Of a stretch of 64,000 nt of DNA, positions 22,801 to 36,250 are shown one piece after another. Each line of letters starts with the position of its first letter. The first letter of the stretch is position 1. The position numbers and the translations under genes are program-made. The notes beneath the pieces are model-generated. The model searched no databases, was not told the DNA's origin, and was given only the letters and a program-made list of their open reading frames with translations. Origin of the DNA: Ciborinia camelliae (taxonomy: Eukaryota; Ascomycota; Leotiomycetes; Helotiales; Sclerotiniaceae); NCBI GenBank assembly GCA_025890175.1, contig JANPYM010000005.1:330505-394504 (forward strand), written 5' to 3'.

Positions 22801-25800
22801 TCTTTCTCGCCCAAAATTGTATTTTCCAACGGCATTACAGAACGTCATTACGTGCAAGGCATGGCTGGCAGACCAAGTCTTGGAGGGAAATCTACCAGGA
22901 GAGAACTTGTAGATTTGCAGCTGATATAATTCTTGATCATAGTTGAGTCCCAGAAGGTTGTAAGGCAAAATGTAAAAGGAATATTGTTTCTGTCGATATG
23001 ATTATCATTTCATCGGATATCCTACCGATTTTCACTGTTAGAGGGACAAAATGTGTATCTTTAAATCTCTACGGAGCGTCCAGTCTAAATCTCATTCTCC
23101 TTGTCCAAGTCCTATGTGTCTTCATGGTCCGTTGCTAGCAGATAGATTGAAACCCACCAGACTCTGGAGCAAGAGAAAGCTGTATTCTTCCTTTCATTAT
23201 CATATTCCATCAATTTTACTCTCTTCCTTCATTAATGTCACCATCACATATTAATTATCATTTTAAGTATTTACCATCAGAAACCCAATATCATCACAGC
23301 CCCTCGAGATGATATTTGTATTCCAGGTCATTTCATAAGTTATTATCTCATAAAATATAGTCCAACTCTGAATTCCACAGTGAAGAACAAGGTAGCTGCA
23401 CCAAAAGCCAATTTTTTCTCTTGCGTTCTAGGACGGAAGTAACAGTTATAGTTCCTTTTGTTCGAAAAAAGGCATATTATATAATCGTCCGCCATACTTT
23501 TGCTCATGTGTCTCTAAGTGCCCCAATCGTTGATATCCGTGCAAGGCTTTTTGCGTATGGTCATTTCTTTTGCTGCGTCTGTTTTGTCATGGAGCTATAA
23601 AGTTGTTTCTATTTCCATTCTTCTTTCCCCCCAAAATAGAAGTTTAATCCACATGACAATTTTCCAATGGCTTGGTAAAGAAAAGAATGGAGAAAGCAGA
23701 AATTACTTCCCATGCAGTTTACTTCTCTTTATTTGAATCGAAAAAGTGGATTAAAATCCTTGATTGCTGCCGCACCTCTTGTAATATAGATAGGATGAAA
23801 ATTCATAGTTATTGCTCAAATGTTTCGTTGTCGAAACTTGGTAACCGTTTTTATTAGCACCGCCTTTTTGGTAAATTAAACCCCTTCAAAAGCTTTGTAA
23901 GAATCTTCCTTGCAACCATACAATTCTAGCCATCGCCAAATTTTGGTTCATGGATTCTTACAAGCCCAGGAAGATAATTCGGTAGCTCCCCTCTGTGTTT
24001 GTATTGTTGCAGCTTGTGAGCTACCTATCTTTATAGATCACTTGTTAGGTAGCTTCTGGACGGGGATTAGATAAAGACTCAAGACCTACTCAGTGCCAAG
24101 GTTTGTCCCGCTATTCTCTCCGCTCCATTGGCAGATGGGTAGTGAATGTACTGCCTTGCCCATATTTTGAGATATGCAGTGTTGTATTGAATACCCCGAT
24201 ATATAAACCCCTCCGTACTATCCACACAAATTCTGCAAAAGAAATTGAAAATATGAATGATCAGGATCAAGTTGAGTATTCTCAGAATGATATATTCAAA
24301 GAATTTCGGATTGCCATATATCCCGAGTCATTATGGTATAGTATACAATTTCCAGTCACGCCTTTGACACCCGGCAAAGGGTGGCAAAGAAGTTGTATTC
24401 TTGCTGTCAATTTTGCTTGTTTTTAACAAAACATCAGAAATTACTGTTAAATATACTCATTATTCTTGACAAACTCTCAGATTCCAGTTTCCTTGCACTA
24501 GTACAATCTAGTGCTACTCCCGACTCGCATTTATCTCTTCTAGGCCTCTCTTACATGTATCTCCACAATCTTTACTCCAATTCCTACTTGTATCTGCGCA
24601 TGTGACCGGCTCTTGTCAAAACCATGAGCTCCCCTTGTAATAGAAACCGCGCTTTTATATCCGGGATTCTATTTCCTCTTCGAAAGATTCTGATAATGAT
24701 ATTCCCTAGAAAATTTAAACCCTTTACTTCACTCTATCTGTGATGGGGAAACAGCAGAGTGATGAATACCTACCTAGTTACTTATTTGATATTTTAGTGT
24801 TTATATAAAAAGCTTAATTTCCCCTTGTTTTTCGAAATATACAAGCAATGTGACGTTGACACCATGGACCACTATGTAGGAGTGGAGTGGCCATTTTAGT
24901 ATTGGGAATCAAGTAGATTGCTATCTATGAGAGAACCTCCTCGTAGATTGAATCCTCTGCTACATTCTTTCAGTTTCTGAGATTCGGGCGAGACGTCTAC
25001 ACTTAATGGTAGGTAGTTATCGTTCTAGTTCAGTTTTGCTATTGTTAGTATCGACTCTTGTTGTCATACCGTCTTATGATTGGCAACTGCTGTATAATTA
25101 TCTGATAATATAAATGTCAACATTCGAAGTATGTTTGCACAGCTACCAAACTATGCATGAAAAAAGATAGTTCTGCTCATTCATCATGCGGCCTCCGCCT
25201 TTTGACCCATTACGGAACTTTATTTGGACACACTGTTATCCTTGTAGTTTGTAGATATCCCTAATAGATTGACTTGATATCACTAGCAATATTTCTAGAC
25301 TCGAAGGTAAAGGCTGTGGAGATGAGAGGGTGAATTACCATGCAACTTAGACCAGATTCCTGCAGTTGCTGGCTTCGGTTCGCTAGCAGCCGAGATCATA
25401 AATGCCAACTAATAGGGCAATGCTCTTCTCAATTTAGTTACCAAGGGAGTATAAAGCATCAAATTGAGATAGATCATGAAAAACCGTTTTGTAGGATAGT
25501 TTGAGATCTCAAAGCAACCTTGCGCTTGATGAACAGAAAGAATGATTCTTTGTGTTCGAGCATTAGAATATTAAAGGGGTTCGAGAATGATGTTGTGATT
25601 TTAGTCTTAACTGCTTACTATTGTCATAAGTAAAATCGAACTTTGACTGTTAGCTCTTATCAGTTCATCATTAACTTCAACCTTTCTCACCGTGACATTA
25701 AGTACCTCTGGTTCCGGCTGCTGAACTCTTATCAATCCGAGCTGCTTTATTGTGAGATTGGAATCAGATTCAATTCCATGCAGCTTTATTTTGGGCTGGT

Positions 25801-28800
25801 TCCATTTCAACATTGTAGTCTCTTCCCTTGGTGGAATTCATGTTATTTATATATAGAACTATTTTTAATAATGACGTCATCTTTTCGGTTGTTGGTACCT
25901 AATATCTCTTTTAATAAGAAGATTGGGGATACTGATAAGGAATGAGGTTACTTCCCACACAAAAACTACTAGCATATAAAGGTTTCCTTTTGTCCATTCA
26001 CGATTCTTCAAATATGTCAATTCAACCGCTTTAATAAATTAGGCTTTTCAATATGTATATATATAAAGGCTCCGCCTTATTCCTGGAGAGCTTTCAGTGC
26101 TTACTTTAAGTCTTTTTTATCGGACAAATCCCAGAGTAGCCTAGTAAGAGCAATTACATTGCTATTAATAGCACTTCTAGCTGTTATCGAGTCATGAAAA
26201 CGTACTGTTATTTATTTCATCTTATTTTTTCTTGATGTTATATTGTAGCAATGAGTCCGTCAATTCGGAACCCGACTCACTCCCTCGAAACTCAACCACG
26301 GGTAATTCTTGTTACTTTGTAATTGTGACTCTTGTTGGGCCCCCGGCTCCCTCTATAGATACTTTGTAGCCTGCAATTAATGTCTGTATGTTCTTGGGGT
26401 GATAAGTGATGAGTTATTATTTAATAAAACCTTTGATTTCTCACATGCAAATACCAGGCCTTGAGATGGTGCTGGGTAAATACGGACGAGATAAAGTCTT
26501 CTAAAAACATGTTGCCGTTGGTAAATGACCACTGTTTTGTTTCCTCTCAAATGGCCTTGGTAATGATGTCCCAGAGACTATTCACAATCAAGCTATATAA
26601 GAGATCGTTTATTCTACCTCGACAAATCAATTTTTAAACAGATAGTCTTAGGTTGTTCATACAGGACATTGCGCCAGCTTTTTGCATTAGCATCAAGATG
26701 AAATCTCATGCAACTAATGTGTCTGACAGAGATTATTATCCTTCCCCATAACGCATCATCTTAACCTATCTTAGAAAGTGAGAAATTCAAAACTTGATTA
26801 TTTTCAAGATTAACAACCGTACCCTCCGGAATGCTTTTCATTGCTTATTTTCACAGTTATAGGCTTTTGTACTTATCATGGCAATCATATAAGCAAACTC
26901 ATCTTCCCCGTGACAGTTATGTAGTTCCACAGGCCAACCAAGTCTACACAACCACATCTCAAATCATTTGTAAATCTCAATAGCTACCAATATCATTTCT
27001 ACCAATTTCTTACCCAATGCGCGCGTAGATTGTCAATTTACTTGAACAATAAAGATGCGAGTCGTGTCCCTCTGAAATTCTTTCTTAAACCTTTTAACAC
27101 AGGACTATAGAAAGAACCAGAAGAAAGTAGAATCGATGTCTGTGCAGAGAAACTGCCCCTAAATGTCCCTCGCTACCATAATGCTCCGGCCATGTCCCTT
27201 CCGTTAACTTGTGCTGTCTTAAAAGAATTATCGCCGAAAACAATCTCTTCATCTTCGTTAATACCTACCCAAATTTACCCTATTACCTCTCACTGTTCCT
27301 ATTACACCTTCCACCATTTTGACGCCTGATTTTCCTTCTCCGGTACTAACTCCCACCCAGTGCCTCCTTAATTATATCTCAATTCGCGAAGAAAGTTCGA
27401 CCATCTCCATGAGAAACTCACCTTATAGCCACGCCAGATTTTGTAGAGCTCATTTAGATTTATTCGGGTGTTTTATATTCGATGAGAAGATATTTTGCGT
27501 GAATATCAATGTATCATGTATAATTGTCAAGTATACCAAAATATGAGTCCAATATAGTACATGTGAATTATACAGCTAAGGTTAGACTGAATTTCCCATC
27601 CCAACTTTCCTCCTGAACTGACATCAATTATAAAATGTCCCTTGTCTTTCTGCTCCAACTTTCTCCAGGAAAAAATTAATATGTTTCTGGTTCGGCGCCT
27701 TATGTGCCTGTGATCCAATGGTGGTTGTAGTAGAAGTCATCAACAATATCCTCAGCTCCAAGTGTGATCATCTAGGTATTTATCAATTCTCACTCGGGTT
27801 TTCGTATTTACATCTAAATACCCACCAACCGCTCGCTCGTCTTGTTGGCATTCTTATTCCTCGCTGTACATTAAAGGCCCATTTATCAAAAGCCCCGTTT
27901 TTGCCATCATCATGAAGTTTGAGTGGCACTCAAACTTCATTCCCCCTAAACCTCACTTCTCGCTTCGTATTTTCTCGCGACCCACTTGTCACCTCTCCAG
28001 AAAACAACAACAAAAATAACTCGATTCAACCCCAAAACTTCTAAGCCCCTTCTGGGCGACAATAAAAATCATCAAAGAAGTCTCATCTTTGAGCCCTGGA
28101 TTCTATGGAGATTCACCGCAGTATTTGGCGTTATCTTATTTGGTAAGGCGACGTCTTTGGTCATAATGAAGTGGAGAGAGTCACACGAAGGATCGACTTC
28201 AGCATAGTTCATTCTGTTGCGTTCATCGACGGATGGAATGAGAATTGATTGATTATTCGATATGTGACTCTTTTATATCCCGCAAATTCATAAATTGGTA
28301 TTCGAAACTCGATCAATGGGTCAATAATCCGGCAGAACAGGCCAATCATGTACTTGTGACTCTCAACCTAGTACTAGTCTTTTTCAACACCTCAGTATAT
28401 AAAAAGTGGCCCTCTGCCCTATCTATTCATCACCATCACATATGTACCCCCCGTCGCTCACCCGGGCAAGGGGGCCTGATTCAGCGACTTCCGTGTCGAA
28501 AGGGACATTTTCACCTTCCAGTATCCCTTTTGAGAATATGAACAGATGATAGAATGAGGAGATTGCCTTGAACCTCCATCCCAGTTGACTGACATGCTAT
28601 CATCATACTAACCTCCCATCCACACTTTCAGGTTTTGAAAAGTTTGTCCTTGAACTCTTCCTTCTTGCAATATCTCAAAAGCCGAAAAAAACTCTTTCTT
28701 GTAAATAGTCCATGCTTTGTAAATCATATATCTAGTATTTGCCTTATAAGCATCGGAGCTCCTATGTGCGTATCCCAAGTTTGACCTCCACATTACCGCG

Positions 28801-28980
28801 CCAACCTCCCTCTATTTACAAACTCATATAAATTTCCAAAGCTCGAGATATGAGTTTAGTGAATAGATAGGATTGGAGCCAAGGAAGCAACACATATCAC
28901 ATCAAACCGTATACTGATACTGAACTTCCAATAAGTGAATAGTCCCATCCACAGACGGGAGAGAAAAAAAGGGAACACTG
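19825..28980. other. gene-poor 9-kb AT-rich stretch
   Basis: No open frame longer than about 107 codons and no known domain. The longest ones (24103-24426 and 25643-25945 plus) lack ATG starts or look random. At 28000-28207 a 73-codon frame without ATG reads FEPWILWRFTAVFGVILFG then MKWRESHEG, which resembles a membrane-protein exon whose 5' exon I cannot place. Unlike the DNA to its right it has almost no microsatellites. One perfect palindrome is listed separately. Confidence 0.45.
27912..27940. repeat. perfect 29-bp palindrome
   Basis: ATGAAGTTTGAGTG, a single G, then CACTCAAACTTCAT: the arms are exact reverse complements of 14 bases. No other perfect inverted repeat of this length with so short a centre was noticed in the window. 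Confidence 0.95.
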
Positions 28981-29914
28981 TGGGGGCAAAGCGAGGAATC
29001 ATCACATATATATATATATTCAAATATGTCGACGACCTTCAACACTTCGATGAGAAACGGTGATCTTGGTGGGTTGAGGTGAGTGGTGTTTACTGTACTA
29101 TTGCCACAATTCTGCCCTGCAAGGTTTCCCCGCCTGAGGATTGTTAAACCGTAGGGCTTGCCCGAAGTTTTTGCATTTTTTAGTTGTATTTTTAGTTTGC
29201 TTTTTGCTCTGTTTGGGAGGCTTGAATCTTTCTCTCTTTTGGCGAGGTTGGCTGTTATTCAGCGTGTGTCTCAATAGGTATTTTCGCTTCATCCCATCTA
29301 GACATTAAATTCTCATTCCACACTCAAACTTTTCCCTGATATACCTGCTCTATCTATCTATCCGTACCTGAAAGAGAGTTTTCAGAGAGAATCCAAAATT
29401 TCGCATTCAGACGTGTGAGTATGAAACACTCATCTCCATATCTTATCTTACAAAAACCGATATGTTGCAATAGAAAAATATCAATCACTGCTTCCTCGTT
29501 GCTAATTCATTCCCCCCTCGTCATTATGTCATGGAACACGATGATTGAGCGGTAAAAAAGAGTTCTCTGATAATTACTCTTGCTATTAACTAACTGTTAA
29601 TGTTTTTCGCCGCCTCATGATGACTTGTTAACTTCATTCATTCATCCTCCCTCCCTCTCTATCTACCAGTATATCATCCTCCTCATAACCCCTAATCTGA
29701 TTTAGTAAACATATGAGTACTCCCAGATTCCCAAATTCCCATCTTATCTTGTGGGCCTATGTAGCATTTCGAATGTTTGATTGTATAGAAAGATAAAAAC
29801 ATCACAAAAGTTTTTTATACCTTCCGAGTATTTCCAGGCGAAGAGGTGGAGATGGGTGTTTGTATAATATTTTATTGCATTAATCCACTATAGTAGACTC
29901 GACACCGGTATCCG

Positions 29915-30145
29915 ATACAAATACAAATACAAATACAAATACAAATACAAATACAAATACAAATACAAATACAAATACAAATACAAATACAAATACAAAT
30001 ACAAATACAAATACAAATACAAATACAAATACAAATACAAATACAAATACAAATACAAATACAAATACAAATACAAATACAAATACAAATACAAATACAA
30101 ATACAAATACAAATACAAATACAAATACAAATACAAATACAAATA
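29915..30145. repeat. hexanucleotide microsatellite (ATACAA)n, about 38 copies
   Basis: 231 bp of uninterrupted ATACAA units. It produces artefactual open frames of alternating Tyr-Leu or Ile-Cys on the minus strand. Confidence 0.98.
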
Positions 30146-31504
30146 TCTTTATATCTCTTCCACGGAACCATCAAACCACAATCCTATAAATATCAGCCCT
30201 CCCCCCATCCTCCACTCTCCATGTCCATCAATACAAAGTCAAAAGATTTCAGAAATCCTGTGGTCCTTTTTCCGAATCCAATATTAATACTCTTGAAGAT
30301 CTAGTATCTCCCCATCCAAAACTCTGCTTCCAGCTATTTATATTCGTATTCTGTTAATCATCCAACGCCGAAAGGTATGTTTCACTACCTAGGTAGGCAT
30401 AGTACATTTATTATCATCACGACGAAAATACATAGGTAAATATCGACGATGAAATACCCTTCTACTCTTAATTATTCTCGCCATTAACTAAGCAATATTC
30501 ATTGCTACCAATCTGAATAACTCTACAGTCACATCACTTATTCTTTAACTTAATTTTGCAATATCAGATAAAGAGTGCCGTTATGTATAAACCAGAAGTT
30601 GTAGGAGATTTTTATACATACACAAGTTGACCAAATGTAGAGAGAGATATGGTGAATGCTTATAAAACCTTGAGCTTAACTTATGATTCCACACTATTAA
30701 CCATACCTACCTAGGTCTATACAGTATTGGCATGAACAACAGATACCAAAAATCAGAGCACAATTTCACAATTTCACACTCTCACACTCTCACAACTTAA
30801 CTCATGCTAAAATATATTCTATCTCGTACCTAGTATACAAAAAAAACCCCGGACATTCCACGGACCACCCCTCCCTCCATCTGTACATCCATATCCATTG
30901 AAGAAATCGAGCTCAAGATGTATAATGATTCCCTAGCTCTAATAACTCTGGTGTAGAAATTAAGCTTAGCATGGATATGTTGTTATAAATGATTCTATGT
31001 ACACTAGCTAAGACACTAGCTTAACTCTCTAGTCACAACAATCCAATATAAATAATAATATAAATGTATTCTTATCTCGAATTTGCGTGAGGTATGTATC
31101 TACCTATCTACATATCTACATATCTACATATCTACTGTTTAGTTTCGGGGGTACGGTGATTGCGGAAATTTTATCACTGGAGAGATGTGTATATACTGCA
31201 CTGTTTGGAAATATTATGTTGATTTCCATCTATATTTTATCATCATACGCCCATACCATCATCTCATCTCATATCTTTCCCAATCCCAAATCCACCCTTC
31301 AATCCTCCCCCTTCTCCCCTCCCCCCTCTCAACTTGAACCCTCCCCAATCCCAAATCCATCCCCCCTTCTCCCCCCCCCCCTTCCAAAATCAAGGAAAAA
31401 TTAAAGAAATCAAGAAAAAATTGAAGAATATATATTTATATCTATATTATATAATGTTAGATCATATTACATAATCTCATCTCATTACTGGATGTAATGA
31501 GTAT

Positions 31505-31676
31505 GGAGATATAAGTATGGGTATGAGTATGGGTATGAGTATGGGTATGAGTATGGGTATGAGTATGGGTATGAGTATGGGTATGAGTATGGGTATGAGT
31601 ATGGGTATGAGTATGGGTATGAGTATGGGTATGAGTATGATGAGTATGGGTATGAGTATGGATATGAGTATGGAGA
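31505..31676. repeat. 12-bp minisatellite (GAGTATGGGTAT)n, about 14 copies
   Basis: Near-perfect tandem copies, with one slip at about 31640 (TATGATGAGTATG). Minus-strand open frames across it are artefacts. Confidence 0.95.
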
Positions 31677-31898
31677 TATAATACATAATACATAATACAT
31701 ATAGTAGTAGGATAATAACGAGATATCAAGTTATAAAGTTAAATACCTACCTAGTCAAAGAGCCAAGAAGTCAAGGAGTAAGGGAGTCAAGAAAGAAAAG
31801 AAAAGAGCAAGAAACGGGTCACTTGATGCATATAGCTCAACTCAGCTTAGCTTAGCTCAACTTAATTCCGGGGGAAGGTGGTTGATTTTGAGGTACTT

Positions 31899-31938
31899 TG
31901 GTTGGTTGGTTGGTTGGTTGGTTGGTTGGTTGGTTGGT
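31899..31938. repeat. (GGTT)n, about 10 copies
   Basis: Uninterrupted tetranucleotide run, directly visible. Confidence 0.95.
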
Positions 31939-32265
31939 AGATCGAGTAAGGAAATGGAAATGGAGATCGAGTAAGGAAATGGAAATGAAGATTCAAGAGG
32001 GAAATGTAGATTCAAGAAAGATGAAGAAAGATGAAGACGAGAACACGTATACACAGGGAGAAAGGGAAAAAGGAAAGTAAACACGCAGCAACAAAAAACC
32101 ACAGACCGACCGACCGATCGACCGACCAACAATAGAGAGAGAAGAATTCTAATAATATAATATAAGTATAAGTATAGCCTGGCTAGCCCTAGTCAATAAT
32201 TAATCACGAGCATTGAGTATTGAGTAATTCGCTCGTACCCTAGCTATTCGCTCCAAGTCCCGTCT

Positions 32266-32305
32266 AGACCAGACCAGACCAGACCAGACCAGACCAGACC
32301 AGACC
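32266..32305. repeat. (AGACC)n, 8 copies
   Basis: Perfect pentanucleotide run, 300 bp beyond the 3' end of the NC2-alpha gene. Confidence 0.95.
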
Positions 32306-32384
32306 ATCGCAGCAATTCTTTCCATCGAGCAAACGAGACACGTGAAGGACCAAACAATGAAAGTCCACCGCAGAGCGCCACAAC

Positions 32385-32408
32385 ATGTATGTATGTATGT
32401 ATGTATGT
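32385..32408. repeat. (ATGT)n microsatellite
   Basis: Six perfect copies of a tetranucleotide. Confidence 0.9.
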
Positions 32409-32611
32409 AAGAGATGTAAGATAGCTATGTATAAGAAGCCCGGCACTCCAACCGATCAACGCCCATTCGCCCGCCCATTCGCCCGCCCGCCCAACCATCC
32501 ATCCATCCAGCTAAAAGCAAAAGTGACCCTTCCGATAGCTTTTCTAGCTACGAGCCACCAATATCGATCGATCTTGCACACTGATTGTGATTGTGAAAAT
32601 GTTCCGAGGAG

Positions 32612-34003
32612 CTAAGAGGTTGGCTCGACAACCTTCTTCTTCCTACCACCTTTTCCCTTACCCCTCCCCTTCTTCTTCGGTTCGACCGCCATATTCTCCT
32701 CAGCCTCGACCTCACTCTCACTCCCCTCTTCCTTTTTTGCCGCCGCCGCCGCCGCCGCCGCCGCAGCAGCAGCAGCAGTCTTCCTCTTCTTCCCCGACGC
32801 ACTCCCTTCCCCCTCCTTCTCCTCCTTCGCAACCGGCACCGTCTCCTGCACCCTCCCGACAATCTCACTCAAGAAATCAAACTGTTCATCAGCCTCCACC
32901 ACCCTCTTCAAGCAACCGGCCGTGACCCTCTTCCCGCCCTTCTCCCGGGCCACCCTCGCCGCGCCCTGCACCAAACTAATCATGAACAATTCCAACGCCT
33001 TGCTCACGGCCACCGGGGTAACCTGCGCCACCTTGCCCACCTCTTCATCCGCCTGCATGATGCGTTTGATGCGCGCCACGGGGAACTTGGTGCGGATTTC
33101 GATATTATCGGGATTGGGATTTTTGGCCGGCGGACCCGCCGACATGGGAGGGGGCGCCGCGAGCGCATACGTCGTCGACATGTTGGGAGGGTATGGGGAC
33201 GTGGGATCGAAGGGGTGAGGGAGATTCGGTTGGGATTTGACGCGTGGTTGGCGTGCTTGTCGCGTGGACATAATCACAGGTGGTTCGGGGATATATTTAC
33301 GATCGGGTTCGGGTTCGTGATGGAGAGGGGCGTTGTTATTATCGTATTGGTATATGGGGTTGGGGTCGTTGAATCCAAGTTTCGAAGGTGACGAGTTGTG
33401 GTTGAAAGGGTTTTCGGAAGGTTTGGTGGATGGTGAGTTTGGATATTGAGAGGGAATGACGATGGGTGAATCGTTATTATAGTCAGATTCAGATTTGATG
33501 GTCTGTGAGGGGTAGTAGAATTGTGGGGCCGCTGTAGATGAATTTGTTCCTATTGCTTGAATTCCGAAGGAGGAATGTGTAGCAGGTAAAGCGGGAATTG
33601 GTGGCATATATTGATTTCCACTCAAACTGCCACTTCCACCGTCAACGTGACCGTGACGGTATCCGTTACGGTATTCTTGAAATTCGTTCAAATTTCCTCT
33701 AGGGAATAGTTGTTGATTGTATTGATAACTCAAATGTAATTGTTGATTCTGTGGTTGTAGTTGTAGTGGTGGGGTGGCTCTTGAATTGGAAGAGTGATTG
33801 GGAGTACCAAAATCAGGAATTACCGGTGATCTGGGAGCATATGATGAGATTCCAGTTGATGTTGCTGATTGTTGATGTTGTTGTCGTTGTCCTGGTCGTT
33901 GTCCTTGTCCTTGTCCTGGTCGTTGTTGATTTATATTTATATTTATATCAGGTGTTAAGAAACTTGATAAATCGGGGGATTGAGGAGCATAAGTGGAATC
34001 CAT
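32612..34003 (-). CDS. BUR6: NC2-alpha/DRAP1 (BUR6)-like histone-fold transcription regulator
   Basis: Single-exon 463-aa ORF, ATG start. The first about 295 residues are disordered, rich in Gln, Asn, Ser and Pro. The histone-fold (CBF/NF-Y type) domain lies at about 300-390: [40 protein letters not shown], then [29 protein letters not shown] with TP-A--KALE is the NC2-alpha pattern rather than HAP5/NF-YC. A 14-residue alanine run (about 409-423) and a Lys/Arg/Gly-rich acidic-basic tail follow. NC2-alpha pairs with NC2-beta (Dr1) on TBP to repress or tune TATA promoters, in the nucleus. It is unusually long; yeast Bur6 is about 140 aa. It is the only convincing gene between 19.8 and 45 kb. 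Confidence 0.85.
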   Translation of the reverse strand: MDSTYAPQSPDLSSFLTPDINININQQRPGQGQGQRPGQRQQHQQSATSTGISSYAPRSPVIPDFGTPNHSSNSRATPPLQLQPQNQQLHLSYQYNQQLFPRGNLNEFQEYRNGYRHGHVDGGSGSLSGNQYMPPIPALPATHSSFGIQAIGTNSSTAAPQFYYPSQTIKSESDYNNDSPIVIPSQYPNSPSTKPSENPFNHNSSPSKLGFNDPNPIYQYDNNNAPLHHEPEPDRKYIPEPPVIMSTRQARQPRVKSQPNLPHPFDPTSPYPPNMSTTYALAAPPPMSAGPPAKNPNPDNIEIRTKFPVARIKRIMQADEEVGKVAQVTPVAVSKALELFMISLVQGAARVAREKGGKRVTAGCLKRVVEADEQFDFLSEIVGRVQETVPVAKEEKEGEGSASGKKRKTAAAAAAAAAAAAAKKEEGSESEVEAEENMAVEPKKKGRGKGKGGRKKKVVEPTS

Positions 34004-36213
34004 CTCTTTTCCCTTTTTATGGAATTTCTGAACAATTTTTGACGTTAATATATTTTCGGTATAAGGTACTTTGATTTGAGGTTAGATTATGCGAATTATG
34101 CCAATTATGCAAGGCTAATGAATTGGGTTGATCAGATTTGACGAATTGGAATTCATCCATCCACCTTTGAAGGAAAAAGGAAAAAGGAAAAAGGAAAAAT
34201 CTCGGGGTTTGGTTTCTTTTTCTGCCGGTTTAGGAATTGAGAGAGGTAGGTTCTCCAGCTATTCTAGGATGGATCTGTTAGAGAGGATGAACCGTAGGAC
34301 ATACCAGATATATGATTCGTTTTTGACCCTTTTTCTTTTCAAATTCTTTATTCAACTGGTATCACACCAACCTTTATATATATATATGTGTCTTCTCTTC
34401 AATCAAAGATGGCAAGGTCGAATGAAGAATAATGATTGTCTACACCCGACTTAGCTTTCCTTTGTTCTCCTTTCCTTCCTCGGCTTTTATCGAATCGCCC
34501 TCTCCTTCATCAAGTGGTGATAGATAGCTTCGGTTCGTTTATCGTAAGGCAAGGCGGTGAGTAGAGATGGCTAACGGAGGCGAGGCTACTAATAGAAAAA
34601 TGACTAAAAAAGATATTTTTATGAAAGAAGTGAATTAAATTAAATTGATTGGTTGAAGCTAGGTAACCGAAATGATTAAATAAACTTTCTGGACTCGGAC
34701 TTCATAAAAGTTTCCAAGATATCATTGGTTGATTTCTCCGATCGTTCATATTATTTCCTTGGAAGCGAGGTAACTTTTCGAATAATGTGTATGGTGTGCA
34801 TAGAAGTAAAATTTTTGGGGCGGGGTTGAAGCTGCATTTATGTACACAAAATGTTTGAGGGACGAGGTAAAAATGACTGGGATTCGATGGCACTAATCTT
34901 CAATAGGACTAGTGTCGTGTTATGATTGTCAAACCCCTTGCCAAGTGGTAGGAAAAAGTGTGTGGGAAACGCGCTTGATTTATTGATACTGTACGAATAT
35001 TCAACAAGAATATTCGATCTCGACTTCAATATTAAAACCATACCCGCCCTTCTTCTGGTGATGGTTTTCTCTCAAGAAGACTGAAGTCCATCTCCGATTA
35101 CACAACAGCCATCGAAATCTTGGTAACTTCCGGGATCAAAAGCTTACATAGACGCGTTGAGAGAACCACAGTGTGGCCTATCAACAACATCATGGAAAGG
35201 AAACAGTCACCATCGTTGAAAGTTATCATCTCTTCTCTGCATACGATATTTCGGAGTTGGTGTTTGGTTTTGTTTTGTTTCAAAGCCTCAAATCTCTCGA
35301 GTGACTCAAAACTCTCGAGCGCGCCACTCTTACTCATCCACAGGTACGTGCCTTTTTAGGCGATGACATTGCATACAGCCTTCTCTCATCTCAAGATTTT
35401 GAATGATGATAACAAAGAGCTTACCGGAGATCACATAAAGCATATTCATGCTACTTTCTCGAGATCATAACCCGGTTATCTACTTAGGTAGATAACCTTG
35501 TGGTTTTGACTTGGGCTAGTCGTGATTGTATGATGGAATAAACTTGATCTAATCTGACAATATTCTTGTTCTGAGATTTGGTCATATGCATGCCCAGGTG
35601 GTGTTTGACTGACTACTCTACCTAGAGGTAGGCAGATGTTGATCACATGAATTAGTCGGTGGTTCGCCTCTAATTGGTCGTCCGTCTGAGTAGTTTCTCT
35701 CGGTCTCAAATACCTTACCAGATCTTACCAAGTGCTCATTCTCTCGAGGATTCTCTTTTCATTTCCCCATCAATCTCATTCATTCACATCTCTATCGTAA
35801 CCTTTATACAAACAATTCACAGTCCCATCGTACGAAACTTGACCCTCATGATTCCTACCTCATCTCCTCCGATATTCTTCCGTATTCCATTCTTTTTGTT
35901 GCAGATCGTATTTTATGCCGAGCTTCTGAATATCACGTGATTGGTTATAACTATAACTCACTGAAGTTTTCAAGAGTCGAGACCCTCCGAGGCTTTGATT
36001 CATAACCATTTTCAGGGTTCGACAAGGCCAAGGGAGAGTTGGTTTACAGTGTACTAAATATCACACACGGCCAAGGACGTACGGACTACTTATTGACCAT
36101 CATTAGAAACTTGGGGAGGACAGATCTTTTACTTTACCCGATAGGTTAGGAGACTCAAATTTCTATTCTCCGGTGAGTTTAGTGACATGATCCGGTCCAA
36201 CCCCCTTACTCTT

Positions 36214-36233
36214 TCGGTGTGTCCGAGCGGTTG
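36214..36233 (+). other. tRNA 5'-half-like fragment
   Basis: TCGGTGTGTCCGAGCGGTTG matches the acceptor/D-arm start of a class II (Ser/Leu-type) eukaryotic tRNA including an A-box-like TGTCCGAGCGGTT. No anticodon arm, T-arm or B box follows, so it is not a functional tRNA gene. Confidence 0.4.
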
Positions 36234-36250
36234 ACATTATATACTATACC

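Larger units (their letters stand above)
28981..32611. other. microsatellite-rich intergenic DNA, no gene seen
   Basis: 3.6 kb between the gene-poor region and NC2-alpha, containing several tandem repeats (listed separately) and pyrimidine-rich tracts around 31260-31395. Open frames here are translations of repeats. Confidence 0.55.

Noticed and set aside
19825..28980. Many TATAWAAR boxes suggesting a field of small TATA-driven genes
   Set aside because: At this AT content about the same number is expected by chance.
29872..30174. Long minus-strand ORFs of alternating Tyr-Leu or Ile-Cys
   Set aside because: They are translations of a perfect hexanucleotide microsatellite in several frames.
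31457..31729. ORFs rich in His-Thr, Pro-Ile-Leu or Tyr-Pro-Tyr-Ser repeats
   Set aside because: Three frames of the same 12-bp minisatellite; no independent sign of coding.
32548..32925. Arg-rich and Pro-rich ORFs overlapping the NC2-alpha gene
   Set aside because: Other-frame shadows of its Ala/Lys-rich C-terminus.
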